Source of the DNA: Paracoccus sp. (in: a-proteobacteria)
GTDB lineage: Bacteria; Pseudomonadota; Alphaproteobacteria; Rhodobacterales; Rhodobacteraceae
DNA length: 64,000 nt
Direction: 5' to 3'
NCBI RefSeq assembly: GCF_030538495.1
Contig: NZ_JAUNTW010000010.1
Coordinates: forward strand, 1 to 64,000
In this document: positions 38,463 to 47,436 of the stretch, in pieces
How the letters are laid out: each line of letters begins with the position of its first letter
How positions within the stretch are numbered: the first letter of the stretch is position 1
The notes under the pieces: model-generated
Database searches by the model: none
What the model saw: only the letters and a program-made list of their open reading frames with translations
Told to the model about the DNA's origin: nothing
Position numbers and translations under genes: made by a program

Positions 38463-38623
38463 CACTGTCCCCTGTTCAGGTGTCGCCGCGACGATAGAGC
38501 GGCCCGCGCGCGGGATCAATGCGGAATACGGGCGGCGTCGATTTCGCGGCACATCCATCAGTTGTTAGCATTGGTTAAGTTTCAGCTATGCACCCCGCGC
38601 TTTACCGTGTTAGCGTCTTCATG

Positions 38624-38638
38624 TTGACCATAGGTCAA
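38624..38638. promoter_or_regulatory. Perfect palindrome upstream of VWA protein gene
   Basis: TTGACCATAGGTCAA is an inverted repeat with 6-bp arms and a 3-bp centre, 31 bp before the ATG at 38670. It may be an operator for a dimeric regulator or overlap a -35 (TTGACC). No partner regulator is known. Confidence 0.4.
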
Positions 38639-38669
38639 AAAGGTTGTGAATGTTTTAATGAGGACGGCT

Positions 38670-39755
38670 ATGAAAACAAACGTAAAAACGGCCGCGTTTG
38701 CGGCTGGTCTGGCACTGATCGGCGGAGCTGCCGCCGCTGATTCTCTGTCGCCTGAGAATCTTCGCGTTACGCTCAGCTATGGGGAATCGGTCACGGTCAA
38801 CCGTACGGTGACGGTTGATGCCGGGTCGCTGACCACGGGCAAGGTCGATGTGTTCTTTCTGGCTGACACGACCGGGTCGATGGGCAGCTATATCAACACC
38901 GTGCGCACCTACGCCGACAACATTTTCGCCGGCACCCAGAACTTTGGCGATGTGGCTTGGGGTGTGGGCGAATACAAAGATTTTCCGCAAGGGTCATGGG
39001 GTGATCCCACTGACTTTCCGTGGCGCTTGAATCAGGCGGTGACCCAAGACACCGACGCCCTGCGCACCGGTCTGGGGCAATGGTCGCCGTCGGGTGGCCA
39101 CGACTGGCCCGAATCGAACCTGTATGCGCTGCAACAGGTCGCGACGGACCCGGCTGTGGGCTGGCGCGACGGGGCCAGCAGATTTGCTGTGTGGTTCGGT
39201 GATGCGCCGGGACATGATCCTGTCAGCACCGACGGTTATCCGGGGCCGAATCTGGCGACGACCATCAGCGATCTGAACGACGCCGATATTACGGTGTTTG
39301 CTGTGGGATCGTATGATTTGAACATTAACAATCAGGCAACCGACATCACGGGGGCGACCGGCGGCGCGGCCTTTCTGTCGGGCGATCCGGGCGGTTCGAT
39401 CACCGACCTGATCCGTGGCGCTTTGGATGACGCCTTTGCCAGCTATCGCAGCGTGTCGGTGCTGCCTTCGGGCGATCTGGACGGGCTGGATGTTGTGGTT
39501 TCGGCGGCGCATACGGGGTCGTTTGATCGTTCGACCACGCGCAGCTTTGACTTTCAGATCACCTACACGGCGCAGCGCGCAGGCAATTGGGATGTGATGC
39601 TGACGACCTTTGTGGACCGCAACAGCGTCGCGCAAGGTCTGGACAGCATTACCGCATCCGGCGCGCTCAGCCCGGCACCCGTGCCGCTGCCGGCTGCGGG
39701 GTGGCTGTTGGTCGCGGGCTTGGGCGGCATGGCTGCGCTGCGCCGCCGCCGCTGA
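38670..39755 (+). CDS. von Willebrand factor A-type VPLPA-CTERM protein
   Basis: A 361-residue exported protein. A signal peptide (AAFAAGLALIGGAAAADS) is followed by a VWA fold with the metal-site phrase FFLADTTGSMGSYIN, a DxTGS variant of the MIDAS motif. Later come FAVWFGDAPGHD and ITVFAVGSYD, strands of the same fold. A short beta region precedes the C-terminal VPLPAAGWLLVAGLGGMAAL and RRRR, the VPLPA-CTERM anchor signal. It is likely a surface protein in adhesion or matrix. The start at 38670 follows AGGAC; an upstream ATG at 38658 is possible. A terminator follows directly. Confidence 0.88.
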   Translation: MKTNVKTAAFAAGLALIGGAAAADSLSPENLRVTLSYGESVTVNRTVTVDAGSLTTGKVDVFFLADTTGSMGSYINTVRTYADNIFAGTQNFGDVAWGVGEYKDFPQGSWGDPTDFPWRLNQAVTQDTDALRTGLGQWSPSGGHDWPESNLYALQQVATDPAVGWRDGASRFAVWFGDAPGHDPVSTDGYPGPNLATTISDLNDADITVFAVGSYDLNINNQATDITGATGGAAFLSGDPGGSITDLIRGALDDAFASYRSVSVLPSGDLDGLDVVVSAAHTGSFDRSTTRSFDFQITYTAQRAGNWDVMLTTFVDRNSVAQGLDSITASGALSPAPVPLPAAGWLLVAGLGGMAALRRRR

Positions 39756-39775
39756 TCCGGGGGAGACGAACGCGA

Positions 39776-39804
39776 AACGCCGTCCCATCGGGGCGGCGTT
39801 TTTT
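39776..39804 (+). terminator. Terminator of the VWA protein gene
   Basis: AACGCCGTCCC-ATCG-GGGCGGCGTT, a stem with one mismatch, is followed by TTTT, 21 bp past the stop. Confidence 0.8.
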
Positions 39805-39815
39805 ATGCGCGATCC

Positions 39816-39880
39816 GGCGGGGCTGTCACGCCCCGCCGGATGATGTCAGGGGTTAACCCCCAGAAATCGCAGCCTTTCGC
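39816..39880. repeat. Two-hairpin repeat, copy A
   Basis: GGCGGGGC-TGTCAC-GCCCCGCC followed by GGATGATGTC and a second small hairpin AGGGG-TTAA-CCCCC. The same 62-bp sequence recurs at 40831 with about six differences, in the same orientation. It lies just past the stop of the 39882-40697 gene and can act as its terminator on the minus strand. Confidence 0.75.
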
Positions 39881-39881
39881 C

Positions 39882-40697
39882 TTACGCCCGGCGACGCAGC
39901 GCCGCAAAGGCCCCTAGCCCGGCCAGCAGCAACGCCCCACCGGCAGGCAGCGGAACGGGGGCGGGTTGGGGCGCGTCGTTCAGGACGGTGACGGCCAGGG
40001 TTTCGACGCGATAACGGAATTGCGTATCGGTCAGCGTTTGCAGCGTGGTCCAATCCATGCGGGTGTGGTATTCGCCGGTAGCTTCATCATATTCTTCGAC
40101 CTCATGTGTTTCGCCGATATAATGATAATCTGCGAACCAACCGTCGCTGTTTCGTGCATACAGCACGGCTGTCAGGTCAACGTGATCCCACAGGCTAAAC
40201 GGATTGTCGAAAATCGTATTTGCCCAGACGTAAAGCCCGCTGCCGGAAAAAAGGCGCGAGGTCGGAGTAGATGATGTCTCGGCACTTCTAAGTATATACA
40301 TGGATTGGTGGTAATAATAACCACCGTCATAATAAACATCCTGATTTACCGACCACCTGTCGAGATTTACAACGGTGCTGAATTCAGCGTCACCCACCCA
40401 AACATGCGTCGGAATAGCGGCCGAGCTTTGGGCAATCTCATCGTTGAATACCGGCTTTCCGCCCGCGTAAGAATCAACCTGCGGGGGCGTATAGCGATAA
40501 TTCTCGAAGGTTGCAGAATCAATAATCCATTCCGCGCGCACGCTTTCGCCGATTATATTACGTCCCGCCTCGCCAAAAATGCCGGTCAGGTCATGGCCGC
40601 GGGTCACGGTCCCCGTCGCGGTCACTTTGACCACGGCGGCGGATGCGGCGGATGACAGCAGGGCGGCGGTTAAGGTTAATGTGGCGAATTTAAGCAT
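39882..40697 (-). CDS. VPLPA-CTERM sorting domain protein, AT-rich
   Basis: A 271-residue exported protein with a signal peptide (LTLTAALLSSAASAA) and a C-terminal VPLPAGGALLLAGLGAFAAL plus RRRA sorting signal. The body is rich in Tyr, Asp and Ser (DVYYDGGYYYHQ, HEVEEYDEATGEYHTR) and has no recognised enzyme motif. The coding sequence from about 40080 to 40560 is clearly more AT-rich than its neighbours. The gene is bracketed by two near-identical repeats, both suggesting acquisition or recent movement. AAAGGG lies before the ATG at 40697. Confidence 0.82.
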   Translation of the reverse strand: MLKFATLTLTAALLSSAASAAVVKVTATGTVTRGHDLTGIFGEAGRNIIGESVRAEWIIDSATFENYRYTPPQVDSYAGGKPVFNDEIAQSSAAIPTHVWVGDAEFSTVVNLDRWSVNQDVYYDGGYYYHQSMYILRSAETSSTPTSRLFSGSGLYVWANTIFDNPFSLWDHVDLTAVLYARNSDGWFADYHYIGETHEVEEYDEATGEYHTRMDWTTLQTLTDTQFRYRVETLAVTVLNDAPQPAPVPLPAGGALLLAGLGAFAALRRRA

Positions 40698-40824
40698 ATA
40701 ATACCCTTTCACAGAAAACATTCACGCGGAATTGTTATCAGGGGGCCGGGGCGTCACAAAGCCCTTTTTGCGCTGATTGCGCGGCGGTCGTATTCGGGTT
40801 ACGTCGCCGTCACGCGCCGCCAAT

Positions 40825-40852
40825 AAAAAAGGCGGGGCTGTGACGCCCCGCC
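40825..40852 (-). terminator. Terminator of etfBA, within repeat copy B
   Basis: On the minus strand GGCGGGGC-GTCACA-GCCCCGCC is followed by TTTTTT. It lies 30 bp past the etfA stop. Confidence 0.85.
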
Positions 40853-40892
40853 GGATGATGTCAGGGGGTAATCCCCCGAAATCACAGCTTTT
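40831..40892. repeat. Two-hairpin repeat, copy B
   Basis: About 90% identical to copy A at 39816-39880, same orientation, about 1.0 kb away. Its right end runs into the last three codons of etfA. Hairpins and the link GGATGATGTCAGGGG are conserved. Confidence 0.75.
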
Positions 40893-41808
40893 CAGTCAGT
40901 TCCGGCACGACGGTGAACAGGTCGCCGACCAGCCCGTAATCCGCGACTTGGAAAATCGGGGCTTCTTCGTCTTTGTTGATCGCGACGATGACTTTGCTGT
41001 CTTTCATCCCGGCAAGGTGCTGAATCGCGCCGGAAATACCGACGGCGACATACAGTTCCGGGGCCACGACTTTACCGGTCTGGCCGACCTGCCAATCGTT
41101 CGGGGCATAGCCCGAATCGACCGCTGCGCGCGATGCGCCAACGGCGGCGCCCAGCTTGTCGGCCAGCGTTTCGATCAGCGCGAACTGTTCCTTGGACCCC
41201 AAAGCGCGACCGCCCGAGACCACACGCCCGGCCGAGGTCAGCTCGGGGCGGTCGGATTTCGCCACTTCGTCCGCGACCCAGGCCGACAGCGCCGGATCAT
41301 CGGCCAGCGTCGCATCCGACACGGCGGCGTCCGCGCCAGCACCGGCGGCGTCAAACGACGCGGTGCGGATGGTCATGACCTTTTTCGCGTCCGACGATTT
41401 CACCGTCTGGATCGCGTTGCCCGCGTAAACGGGGCGTTCAAAGGTATCGGCGTCCACCACGCCCGACACGTCCGAAATCACCATCACATCCAGCAGCGCG
41501 GCCACGCGCGGCATGACGTTTTTCGCATCAGTCGTCGCCGGGGCGACGATATGCGAATAATCGCCCGCCAGCGACACGATCAGCGCAGCGGTCGGTTCAG
41601 CCAGACGGTGACCGTAACGCGCATCTTCGGCGACCAGCACGCGGGCCACGCCGTCGATTTTCGCAGCTTCTGCCGCGGCGTCGCGCGCGGATGCACCGGC
41701 GCACAGCACGGTGACATCGCCCAAGCCTTTGACGGCATTCACAGCTTTCGCCGTGGCATCGCGGTTCAGAACGCCGCCGGTAACCTCACCCAGAAGAAGA
41801 ACAGCCAT
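40882..41808 (-). CDS. etfA: Electron transfer flavoprotein alpha subunit
   Basis: FAD-carrying subunit that passes electrons from acyl-CoA and other dehydrogenases to ETF-ubiquinone oxidoreductase. The 308 residues have the ETF-alpha C-terminal FAD domain: GRALGSKEQFALIETLADKL, VGASRAAVDSGY, QTGKVVAPELYVAVGISGAI and VAINKDEEAPIFQVADYG. The ATG overlaps the etfB stop (ATGA). It is transcribed with etfB. Confidence 0.97.
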   Translation of the reverse strand: MAVLLLGEVTGGVLNRDATAKAVNAVKGLGDVTVLCAGASARDAAAEAAKIDGVARVLVAEDARYGHRLAEPTAALIVSLAGDYSHIVAPATTDAKNVMPRVAALLDVMVISDVSGVVDADTFERPVYAGNAIQTVKSSDAKKVMTIRTASFDAAGAGADAAVSDATLADDPALSAWVADEVAKSDRPELTSAGRVVSGGRALGSKEQFALIETLADKLGAAVGASRAAVDSGYAPNDWQVGQTGKVVAPELYVAVGISGAIQHLAGMKDSKVIVAINKDEEAPIFQVADYGLVGDLFTVVPELTEKL

Positions 41809-42566
41809 CACACAACCCCCGCTTCTTTCAGTTTCGCGACCAGTTCGTCAACCGAACCCACCTTGATGCCCGCCTTGCGGCCTTCGGGTTCCTTGGTGGA
41901 AACCACGGTCAGGCGCGGGGTGACATCGACGCCGTAATCGGCGGCGGTTTTTTCGTCCAACGGCTTTTTCTTGGCCTTCATGATGTTGGGCAGCGACGCA
42001 TAGCGCGGTTCGTTCAGGCGCAGGTCCGCCGTCACAATCGCGGGCAGGGTGACGCTGATCGTTTGCAGACCGCCGTCCACTTCGCGGGTCACAACGGCTT
42101 TGTCGCCGTCGATGTCCACCTTGCTGGCAAAGGTCGCCTGACCCCAGCCCAACAGAGCGGCCAGCATCTGACCCGTCGCGTTCATGTCGTTGTCGATCGC
42201 CTGTTTCCCGGCGATGACCAGTTGCGGCTGTTCGGCATCAACCACGGCTTTCAGGATTTTGGCGACGGCCAGCGGTTCGATGTCCTGATGCACATCATCG
42301 GCGGCGACGACCAGAATCGCGCGGTCGGCCCCCATGGCCAAGGCGGTGCGCAGCGTTTCGGCGGCCTGTTTCACGCCGATGCTGACGGCAACGACCTCGG
42401 TCGCGGCGCCTTTTTCTTTCAGGCGGATCGCCTCTTCCACGGCGATTTCGTCAAAGGGGTTCATCGACATTTTGACATTCGCCAGATCAACACCCGATCC
42501 GTCCGCTTTGACACGGGCCTTCACGTTATAGTCGATCACGCGCTTGACCGGCACGAGGACTTTCAT
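41808..42566 (-). CDS. etfB: Electron transfer flavoprotein beta subunit
   Basis: AMP-binding subunit of ETF. The 252 residues start [20 protein letters not shown] and have [18 protein letters not shown], then [20 protein letters not shown] and the dehydrogenase-docking/recognition segment [20 protein letters not shown], the ETF-beta signature. GGAGAG precedes the ATG. It is the first gene of etfBA. Confidence 0.97.
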   Translation of the reverse strand: MKVLVPVKRVIDYNVKARVKADGSGVDLANVKMSMNPFDEIAVEEAIRLKEKGAATEVVAVSIGVKQAAETLRTALAMGADRAILVVAADDVHQDIEPLAVAKILKAVVDAEQPQLVIAGKQAIDNDMNATGQMLAALLGWGQATFASKVDIDGDKAVVTREVDGGLQTISVTLPAIVTADLRLNEPRYASLPNIMKAKKKPLDEKTAADYGVDVTPRLTVVSTKEPEGRKAGIKVGSVDELVAKLKEAGVV

Positions 42567-42686
42567 GCGCCTCTCTCCCTAAATTGCGTCATATCTGCGA
42601 CATTTTTTAACGGTGGTCGCGCCGCAATAACAGGGGAAAAATGCGATTTGGCCTAATGGGTCAGCCCATCTGCCCTTTTGTGGGCG

Positions 42687-43259
42687 CTAACGGCTGCCGC
42701 CCGGCACCCATAACACGTCATTGGTGCCGTTTTCATTGGCCACACGCGCGGCCACGAACAGCCAATCCGACAGCCGGTTCAGATACCGAATCGCCGCAGG
42801 GTTCGCGTCATCGGCCTGTGCCAGCCGCGTGGCGCAGCGTTCGGCGCGGCGCGCGACGGTGCGCGACAGATGCAGATGCGCGGCCAGAACCGACCCTCCG
42901 GGCAGGATGAAACTGCGCAGAGGTTCCAGTGGCGCGTTCATCGCGTCGATTTCGGTTTCCAGCCGGTCCACCTGCGCGTCGATCATGCGCAGCACCGGAT
43001 AGCCCGCGTCAGAGTCGGCGGCCATGTTCGGGCGCGACAGATCCGCGCCCAGATCGAACAGGTCGTTCTGAATCACCGCCAGCCGGTCGCCCATGGTCAC
43101 ATCGGCGTGCAACCGGCACAGGCCCAGCGTCGCGTTCAGTTCGTCCACCGTGCCATAGGCTTCGACCCGCGCGTCATGTTTCGCCACCCGGCTGCCATCC
43201 GACAGCGCGGTGTCGCCCTTATCCCCGGTGCGGGTATAGATTTTGTTCAGAACAACCAT
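42687..43259 (-). CDS. PduO-type cob(I)alamin adenosyltransferase
   Basis: Forms adenosylcobalamin from cob(I)alamin and ATP. The 190 residues have the N-terminal ATP loop IYTRTGDKGDTALSDGSRV, DELNATLG with catalytic-pocket residues, FILPGGSVLAAHLHLSRTVARRAER and the C-terminal LNRLSDWLFVAAR. The start ATG overlaps the stop of the HIG1 gene (ATGA). cobQ at 50122 suggests cobalamin synthesis in this organism. Confidence 0.92.
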   Translation of the reverse strand: MVVLNKIYTRTGDKGDTALSDGSRVAKHDARVEAYGTVDELNATLGLCRLHADVTMGDRLAVIQNDLFDLGADLSRPNMAADSDAGYPVLRMIDAQVDRLETEIDAMNAPLEPLRSFILPGGSVLAAHLHLSRTVARRAERCATRLAQADDANPAAIRYLNRLSDWLFVAARVANENGTNDVLWVPGGSR

Positions 43260-43459
43260 CAGCCTGCCGCCAGATAGGAAATGAGGATTAACAACACCAC
43301 GGCCCCCGCCTGTAAAATCAGACGCCACCGCATCATTTTGTTGCTGGCGGATGGGTTCGCGCCTTTGTTGCGCATGAATTTTCCGATGCCCAGAACCAGC
43401 ACCGCGACAACGGCGGCGCACAGAATGGCAACCGCGATCAGGCCAATATTGGTGGACAT
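43259..43459 (-). CDS. HIG1-type twin-transmembrane protein
   Basis: A 66-residue membrane protein with two hydrophobic segments (GLIAVAILCAAVVAVLVLGI and LQAGAVVLLILISYLA). They are separated by a basic loop with NKMMRWRLILQ, which is the HIG_1_N family pattern. Members of this family in mitochondria associate with respiratory complexes. In Rhodobacterales a copy commonly precedes the PduO-type adenosyltransferase, as here. GAAAGG-type site upstream. Confidence 0.8.
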   Translation of the reverse strand: MSTNIGLIAVAILCAAVVAVLVLGIGKFMRNKGANPSASNKMMRWRLILQAGAVVLLILISYLAAG

Positions 43460-43485
43460 ATGCACCGCCTTTCGATGCGGATAAC

Positions 43486-44319
43486 CTAGCCGCGCCGGGC
43501 GATGACGTCCAGTATGCGCGTGGACAGCACCCGCCGCCCAATCCCGGCAAGCCATGTCGGCGTGGTGACGTAATACCGGGGCGAGGGGTTGCGCGCGGTC
43601 AAGGCGCGGATAATCCGGTCGCTGACCGCGGATGCGGGCAGTTGAAAGCGGTCCTTTTTGCCGCTGTTGTCATACAGCCGCGCCAGCAACCCGCCGCGAT
43701 ATTGATCGGCGCGCGCGCTGTTTTGCCAATCAACCCAGCGTTCAAAATGCGGGATGGCGTTTGCGCGAATATGGCTGGCAATGGGGCCGGGGGCGATCAG
43801 AATGACCTTGACCGGGGTGTCGTGCATTTCCAGCCGCAGAACATCGGTCAGCCCTTCAAGCGCGAATTTCGTCGCGACATAGGGGCCGCGCCATGTGATC
43901 CCGACCATGCCCAGAACCGAACTGATGCTGATGATTCGCCCGCCATGGTCACGAAAATGCGGGATCAGCCGGGTGGTCAGGTCATGAGTGCCGAACAGAT
44001 TCGCTTCGAATATCGCGCGCAGGCCGTCGCGGGGAATATCCTCGACCGCGCCGGGCAGGGCAAAGGCCGCGTTGTTGATCAGCGCGTCGATCCGCCCCCC
44101 AGCCAAGGCCGCCTGCGCACAGGCCGCCACGCTGTCCGGGTCGGACAATTCCAGATGCAAACACTCCATCCCTTCGGCCCGGCGGGCGGCGATGTCATCG
44201 GGTTTGCGGCAGGTGGCAACGACCTGCCAACCTAAATGATGCAGACGCCGTGCGGCGTCCAGCCCGATGCCCGACGAACAGCCGGTGATCAGAACGCGGC
44301 CCTTGGGCTTGGTTGTCAT
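43486..44319 (-). CDS. Short-chain dehydrogenase/reductase
   Basis: NAD(P)-dependent oxidoreductase of classical SDR type. The 277 residues have VLITGCSSGIGLDAARRL (TGxxxGIG), NNAAFALPGAVED, the Ser in ISISSVLGMVG and the catalytic YVATK. A C-terminal basic tail follows. Cofactor preference is probably NADPH because of the Arg-rich second strand (TCRKPDD). The substrate is unknown. It is transcribed with the SH3 protein gene upstream, overlapping it by ATGA. Confidence 0.9.
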   Translation of the reverse strand: MTTKPKGRVLITGCSSGIGLDAARRLHHLGWQVVATCRKPDDIAARRAEGMECLHLELSDPDSVAACAQAALAGGRIDALINNAAFALPGAVEDIPRDGLRAIFEANLFGTHDLTTRLIPHFRDHGGRIISISSVLGMVGITWRGPYVATKFALEGLTDVLRLEMHDTPVKVILIAPGPIASHIRANAIPHFERWVDWQNSARADQYRGGLLARLYDNSGKKDRFQLPASAVSDRIIRALTARNPSPRYYVTTPTWLAGIGRRVLSTRILDVIARRG

Positions 44320-44801
44320 TGCAGGGACAGAAACTGGCTGGACATGAACCCCTCGCGTCCTTGTGCGTCACGAATATTGACCCAAGCGGCATCGGTTGGC
44401 CCAATTGCGTGAACCCGTGCGCCATTTGTCAAGGCGCCCACTACGCCATCATTCGTCGATGGACCAGAGCGGAAATTCACCCGATTGCCTGTGACCATCA
44501 TCACCGGCAAATCACTGTCGGGCAGGGCGGTGACGGCGGCAGCGGGTGCCACATCGCGGCCCGCATATTCCGGCGATGACCGCAGGGCCGGGCCGGGGAA
44601 TTGCTGCACCTGTTCCGGCGTCTGTTCGGTCGTGACAACTTCAGGTTCGGCCACAGGTGCGGGAACCGGCGTGGTTTCCACAACCGGCACCGGTTCTGGC
44701 GCGGGGCGACGCGCGGATCGCAGATCATCGCCCCCCATCACCGACAGAACGCCAAACATCGCCACCAAAGTGACCACCAGCAATAGACCCAATCGCAACA
44801 T
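44316..44801 (-). CDS. Membrane-anchored bacterial SH3 protein
   Basis: 161 residues: one N-terminal membrane segment (LGLLLVVTLVAMFGVLSVM), a Pro/Val/Glu-rich linker (about 30-90), and a C-terminal SH3b domain (VTGNRVNFRSGPSTNDGVVGAL to AWVNIRDAQGREGFMSSQFLSL). Such domains bind peptidoglycan or proteins in the periplasm. It is divergent from parC and followed by the SDR gene. Confidence 0.85.
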   Translation of the reverse strand: MLRLGLLLVVTLVAMFGVLSVMGGDDLRSARRPAPEPVPVVETTPVPAPVAEPEVVTTEQTPEQVQQFPGPALRSSPEYAGRDVAPAAAVTALPDSDLPVMMVTGNRVNFRSGPSTNDGVVGALTNGARVHAIGPTDAAWVNIRDAQGREGFMSSQFLSLQ

Positions 44802-44942
44802 GTCCCGTCCTGCATTTCTTGGCGGATATCCCGCCGCTTTACCGTGCCTGCGGTCCTAACGCGACATCTGGTGTGATGTTCCGCTGCGTATCGGCGGAAA
44901 TTGATCTGGACCGGGGCGGTCCGGGCGCGTATTCCCCCGCCT

Positions 44943-47186
44943 ATGTCTGATGATCTGCCCACCGAACCCGACGATAGCCTGCATTCTGAACCGCTCAGCC
45001 GCGCGATTGGCGAACGGTATCTGACCTATGCGCTGTCCACGATCATGCACCGCGCCTTGCCCGATGCCCGCGACGGGCTGAAGCCTGTGCATCGCCGCAT
45101 CCTGTTTGCAATGCGCGAATTGCGGCTGGCCCCGAACGGCGCGTTCCGTAAATCGGCGAAAATTACCGGCGATGTGATGGGCAACTATCACCCGCATGGC
45201 GATGCCGCGATTTACGACGCCATGGCGCGGTTGGCGCAGGATTTTGCCATGCGCTATCCTCTGGTGGACGGGCAGGGCAACTTTGGCAATATCGACGGCG
45301 ACAACCCCGCCGCCGCCCGCTATACCGAGGCGCGACTGGCCCAGACATCGGAAACCCTGATGGATGGTTTGGCCGAAGATGCGGTTGATTTCCGCGCCAA
45401 TTACGACGGCACGCTGACCGAACCCGTTGTTTTGCCGTCGGCTTTTCCGAACCTGTTGGCGAATGGCGCGTCGGGCATTGCGGTGGGTATGGCCACCAAC
45501 ATCCCGCCCCATAACCTGCACGAAGTCATCGACGCCTGCCTGCATCTGATCAAAACGCCCGATGCCCGCGACGACACGCTGGCCGGGATCATCAACGGCC
45601 CCGACTTTCCAACTGGCGGCGTGCTGGTCGAAAGCCGCGATTCGATTGCCGAAACCTATCGCACCGGGCGCGGCGCGTTCCGCCTGCGCGCCCGTTGGGA
45701 ACAAGAGGATCTGGGCCGCGGTCAGTGGCAGATCGTCGTCACCGAAATCCCCTATCAGGTGCAGAAATCCAAGCTGATCGAACGGCTGGCCGAACTGATC
45801 CAGACGCGGAAAATCCCGATCCTTGCCGATGTCCGCGACGAATCCGCCGAAGATATTCGTATCGTTCTGGAACCCAAAACCCGCGCGGTTGACCCCGATC
45901 AACTGATGGCCGCGCTGTTCCGGGTCAGCGATCTGGAAATCCGCTTTAACCTGAATATGAACGTGCTGATCGACGGGCGCGTGCCGCAGGTGTGCAGCCT
46001 GAAACAGGTGCTGCGCGCGTTTCTCGATCACCGCCGCGAGGTGCTGATCCGGCGCGCGAATTACCGGCTGGACAAAATCGCCGCGCGTCTGACCGTTCTG
46101 GAAGGCTATCTGGTCGCCTATCTGAACCTTGACCGCGTGATCGAGATTATCCGGCACGAAGACGATCCCAAAGCCGTGATGATGGCCGAATTTGGCCTGT
46201 CCGATGTTCAGGTCGAGGCGATCCTGAACATGCGCCTGCGCGCCCTGCGCAAGCTGGAAGAAATCGAACTGCGCGCCGAACGCGACAACCTGATGGCGGA
46301 ACGCGACGAATTGCGCGCGATGCTGGCCGATGACGGCGCGCAATGGTCCCGCATCAGCGATCAGTTGCGCGATGTGCGCACCATGTTCGGCAAATCCACC
46401 CCCGCCGGTCAGCGCCGCACCACCTTGGCCGAGGCCAGCGACACCCCCGTCATTGATCTGGATTCGATGATCGAACGCGAACCTCTGACGGTGATCTTGT
46501 CGAAAATGGGCTGGATCCGGTCGATGAAGGGGCATCAGCCGCTGGACGCCGAACTGAAATTCAAAGACGGCGACGGCCCCGGTTTCGCCATCCACGCCGA
46601 AACCACCGACAAACTGATGGTGTTCGCGTCGAATGGCCGGTTCTATACCTTGCCCGCCACGAACCTGCCCGGCGGGCGCGGCATGGGCGAGCCTCTGCGC
46701 CTGATGATCGACCTGCCGAACGAGGCCGAGGTGATCGCCATGTTCCCGTGGCGCGAGGGTGAAAAATATCTGGTCGCCTCGCGCGCGGGGGACGGGTTTA
46801 TCGTCGGCGCGGGCGATATTCTGGCGCAGACCAAAACCGGCAAACAGGTGCTGAACGGTGATGCGCTGCTGTGCCGCGCGGTGTCGGGCGATCACGTCGC
46901 CGTCATCGGCAGCAACCGCAAAATGCTGGTGTTCCCGCTGTCGGACCTGCCCGAAATGGCGCGGGGCAAGGGCGTGCGGCTGCAAAAATACCGCGACGGC
47001 GGCGGTTTGCTGGCCGACAGCCAATTGTCGGATGCCTGTTTCGTGACGCTGGAACAGGGGCTGAGCTGGCCGATGACCGGCGGCAAAACCCGCACGGAAT
47101 CGGATCTGACGGAATGGCTGGGCAAACGCGCCAGTGCCGGGCGCATGGCCCCGCGCGGGTTTCCGCGGGATAATCGGTTCGCGTGA
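44943..47186 (+). CDS. parC: DNA topoisomerase IV subunit A
   Basis: DNA-cleaving subunit of topoisomerase IV, decatenating chromosomes. The 747 residues include [50 protein letters not shown] and the active-site Tyr in [11 protein letters not shown] coiled-coil gate and the C-terminal beta-pinwheel follow. ParC rather than GyrA is favoured by the GyrA-box being absent and by ARYTEARL. The ATG at 44943 is preceded by a weak ribosome site; an upstream start (44901) is less likely. Confidence 0.95.
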   Translation: MSDDLPTEPDDSLHSEPLSRAIGERYLTYALSTIMHRALPDARDGLKPVHRRILFAMRELRLAPNGAFRKSAKITGDVMGNYHPHGDAAIYDAMARLAQDFAMRYPLVDGQGNFGNIDGDNPAAARYTEARLAQTSETLMDGLAEDAVDFRANYDGTLTEPVVLPSAFPNLLANGASGIAVGMATNIPPHNLHEVIDACLHLIKTPDARDDTLAGIINGPDFPTGGVLVESRDSIAETYRTGRGAFRLRARWEQEDLGRGQWQIVVTEIPYQVQKSKLIERLAELIQTRKIPILADVRDESAEDIRIVLEPKTRAVDPDQLMAALFRVSDLEIRFNLNMNVLIDGRVPQVCSLKQVLRAFLDHRREVLIRRANYRLDKIAARLTVLEGYLVAYLNLDRVIEIIRHEDDPKAVMMAEFGLSDVQVEAILNMRLRALRKLEEIELRAERDNLMAERDELRAMLADDGAQWSRISDQLRDVRTMFGKSTPAGQRRTTLAEASDTPVIDLDSMIEREPLTVILSKMGWIRSMKGHQPLDAELKFKDGDGPGFAIHAETTDKLMVFASNGRFYTLPATNLPGGRGMGEPLRLMIDLPNEAEVIAMFPWREGEKYLVASRAGDGFIVGAGDILAQTKTGKQVLNGDALLCRAVSGDHVAVIGSNRKMLVFPLSDLPEMARGKGVRLQKYRDGGGLLADSQLSDACFVTLEQGLSWPMTGGKTRTESDLTEWLGKRASAGRMAPRGFPRDNRFA

Positions 47187-47210
47187 CGCTGACGGATAGC
47201 GGGCTGGGGG

Positions 47211-47274
47211 CGTTGCCCCCACCTGCCGCGGGCGCGGCAGGTTCCCCCAGGATATTTGCACCAAGATGAAAGAG
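47211..47274 (+). repeat. Extragenic GC-hairpin plus GGATATTT tail, copy 2
   Basis: GGGGGC-GTT-GCCCCC and a perfect CCTGCCGC-GGGC-GCGGCAGG hairpin are followed by CCCCCAGGATATTTGCACCA and AGATGAAAG. It lies 25 bp past the parC stop. It is in the same family as 21930 and 52532, and faces the inverted copy at 47380. Confidence 0.65.
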
Positions 47275-47379
47275 GGGATCACGCCCGGCCTTGGGCGTCA
47301 GACGCATCGGCCGGGCGCTTTCACCTTGGGCGGTCATCGGCGTCCCCGCCTGTACCGCCCATTCGGTATGGCAGGTAAA

Positions 47380-47410
47380 CCTTTCATCTTGGTTAAAATA
47401 TCCCCGCCGG
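47380..47410 (-). repeat. Extragenic GGGGATATTT tail, copy 3 (inverted)
   Basis: On the minus strand CCGGCGGGGATATTTTAACC and AAGATGAAAGG repeat the tail of copy 2, with opposite orientation. Copies 2 and 3 are separated by about 105 bp of unremarkable sequence. The GC hairpin is reduced here to a short CGG/CCG stem. Confidence 0.6.
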
Positions 47411-47436
47411 AGGCAAAAAAGTTCGGCGCTGCGGGG

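Noticed and set aside
38565..38585. CtrA box (TTAG...TTAA) upstream of the VWA gene
   Set aside because: The spacing between half-sites is 6 bp, not 7, so it does not fit the consensus.
42567..42686. Hidden gene between etfB and the adenosyltransferase
   Set aside because: No frame with a ribosome site was found. The segment likely holds the etfB promoter and the 3' end of the adenosyltransferase transcript.
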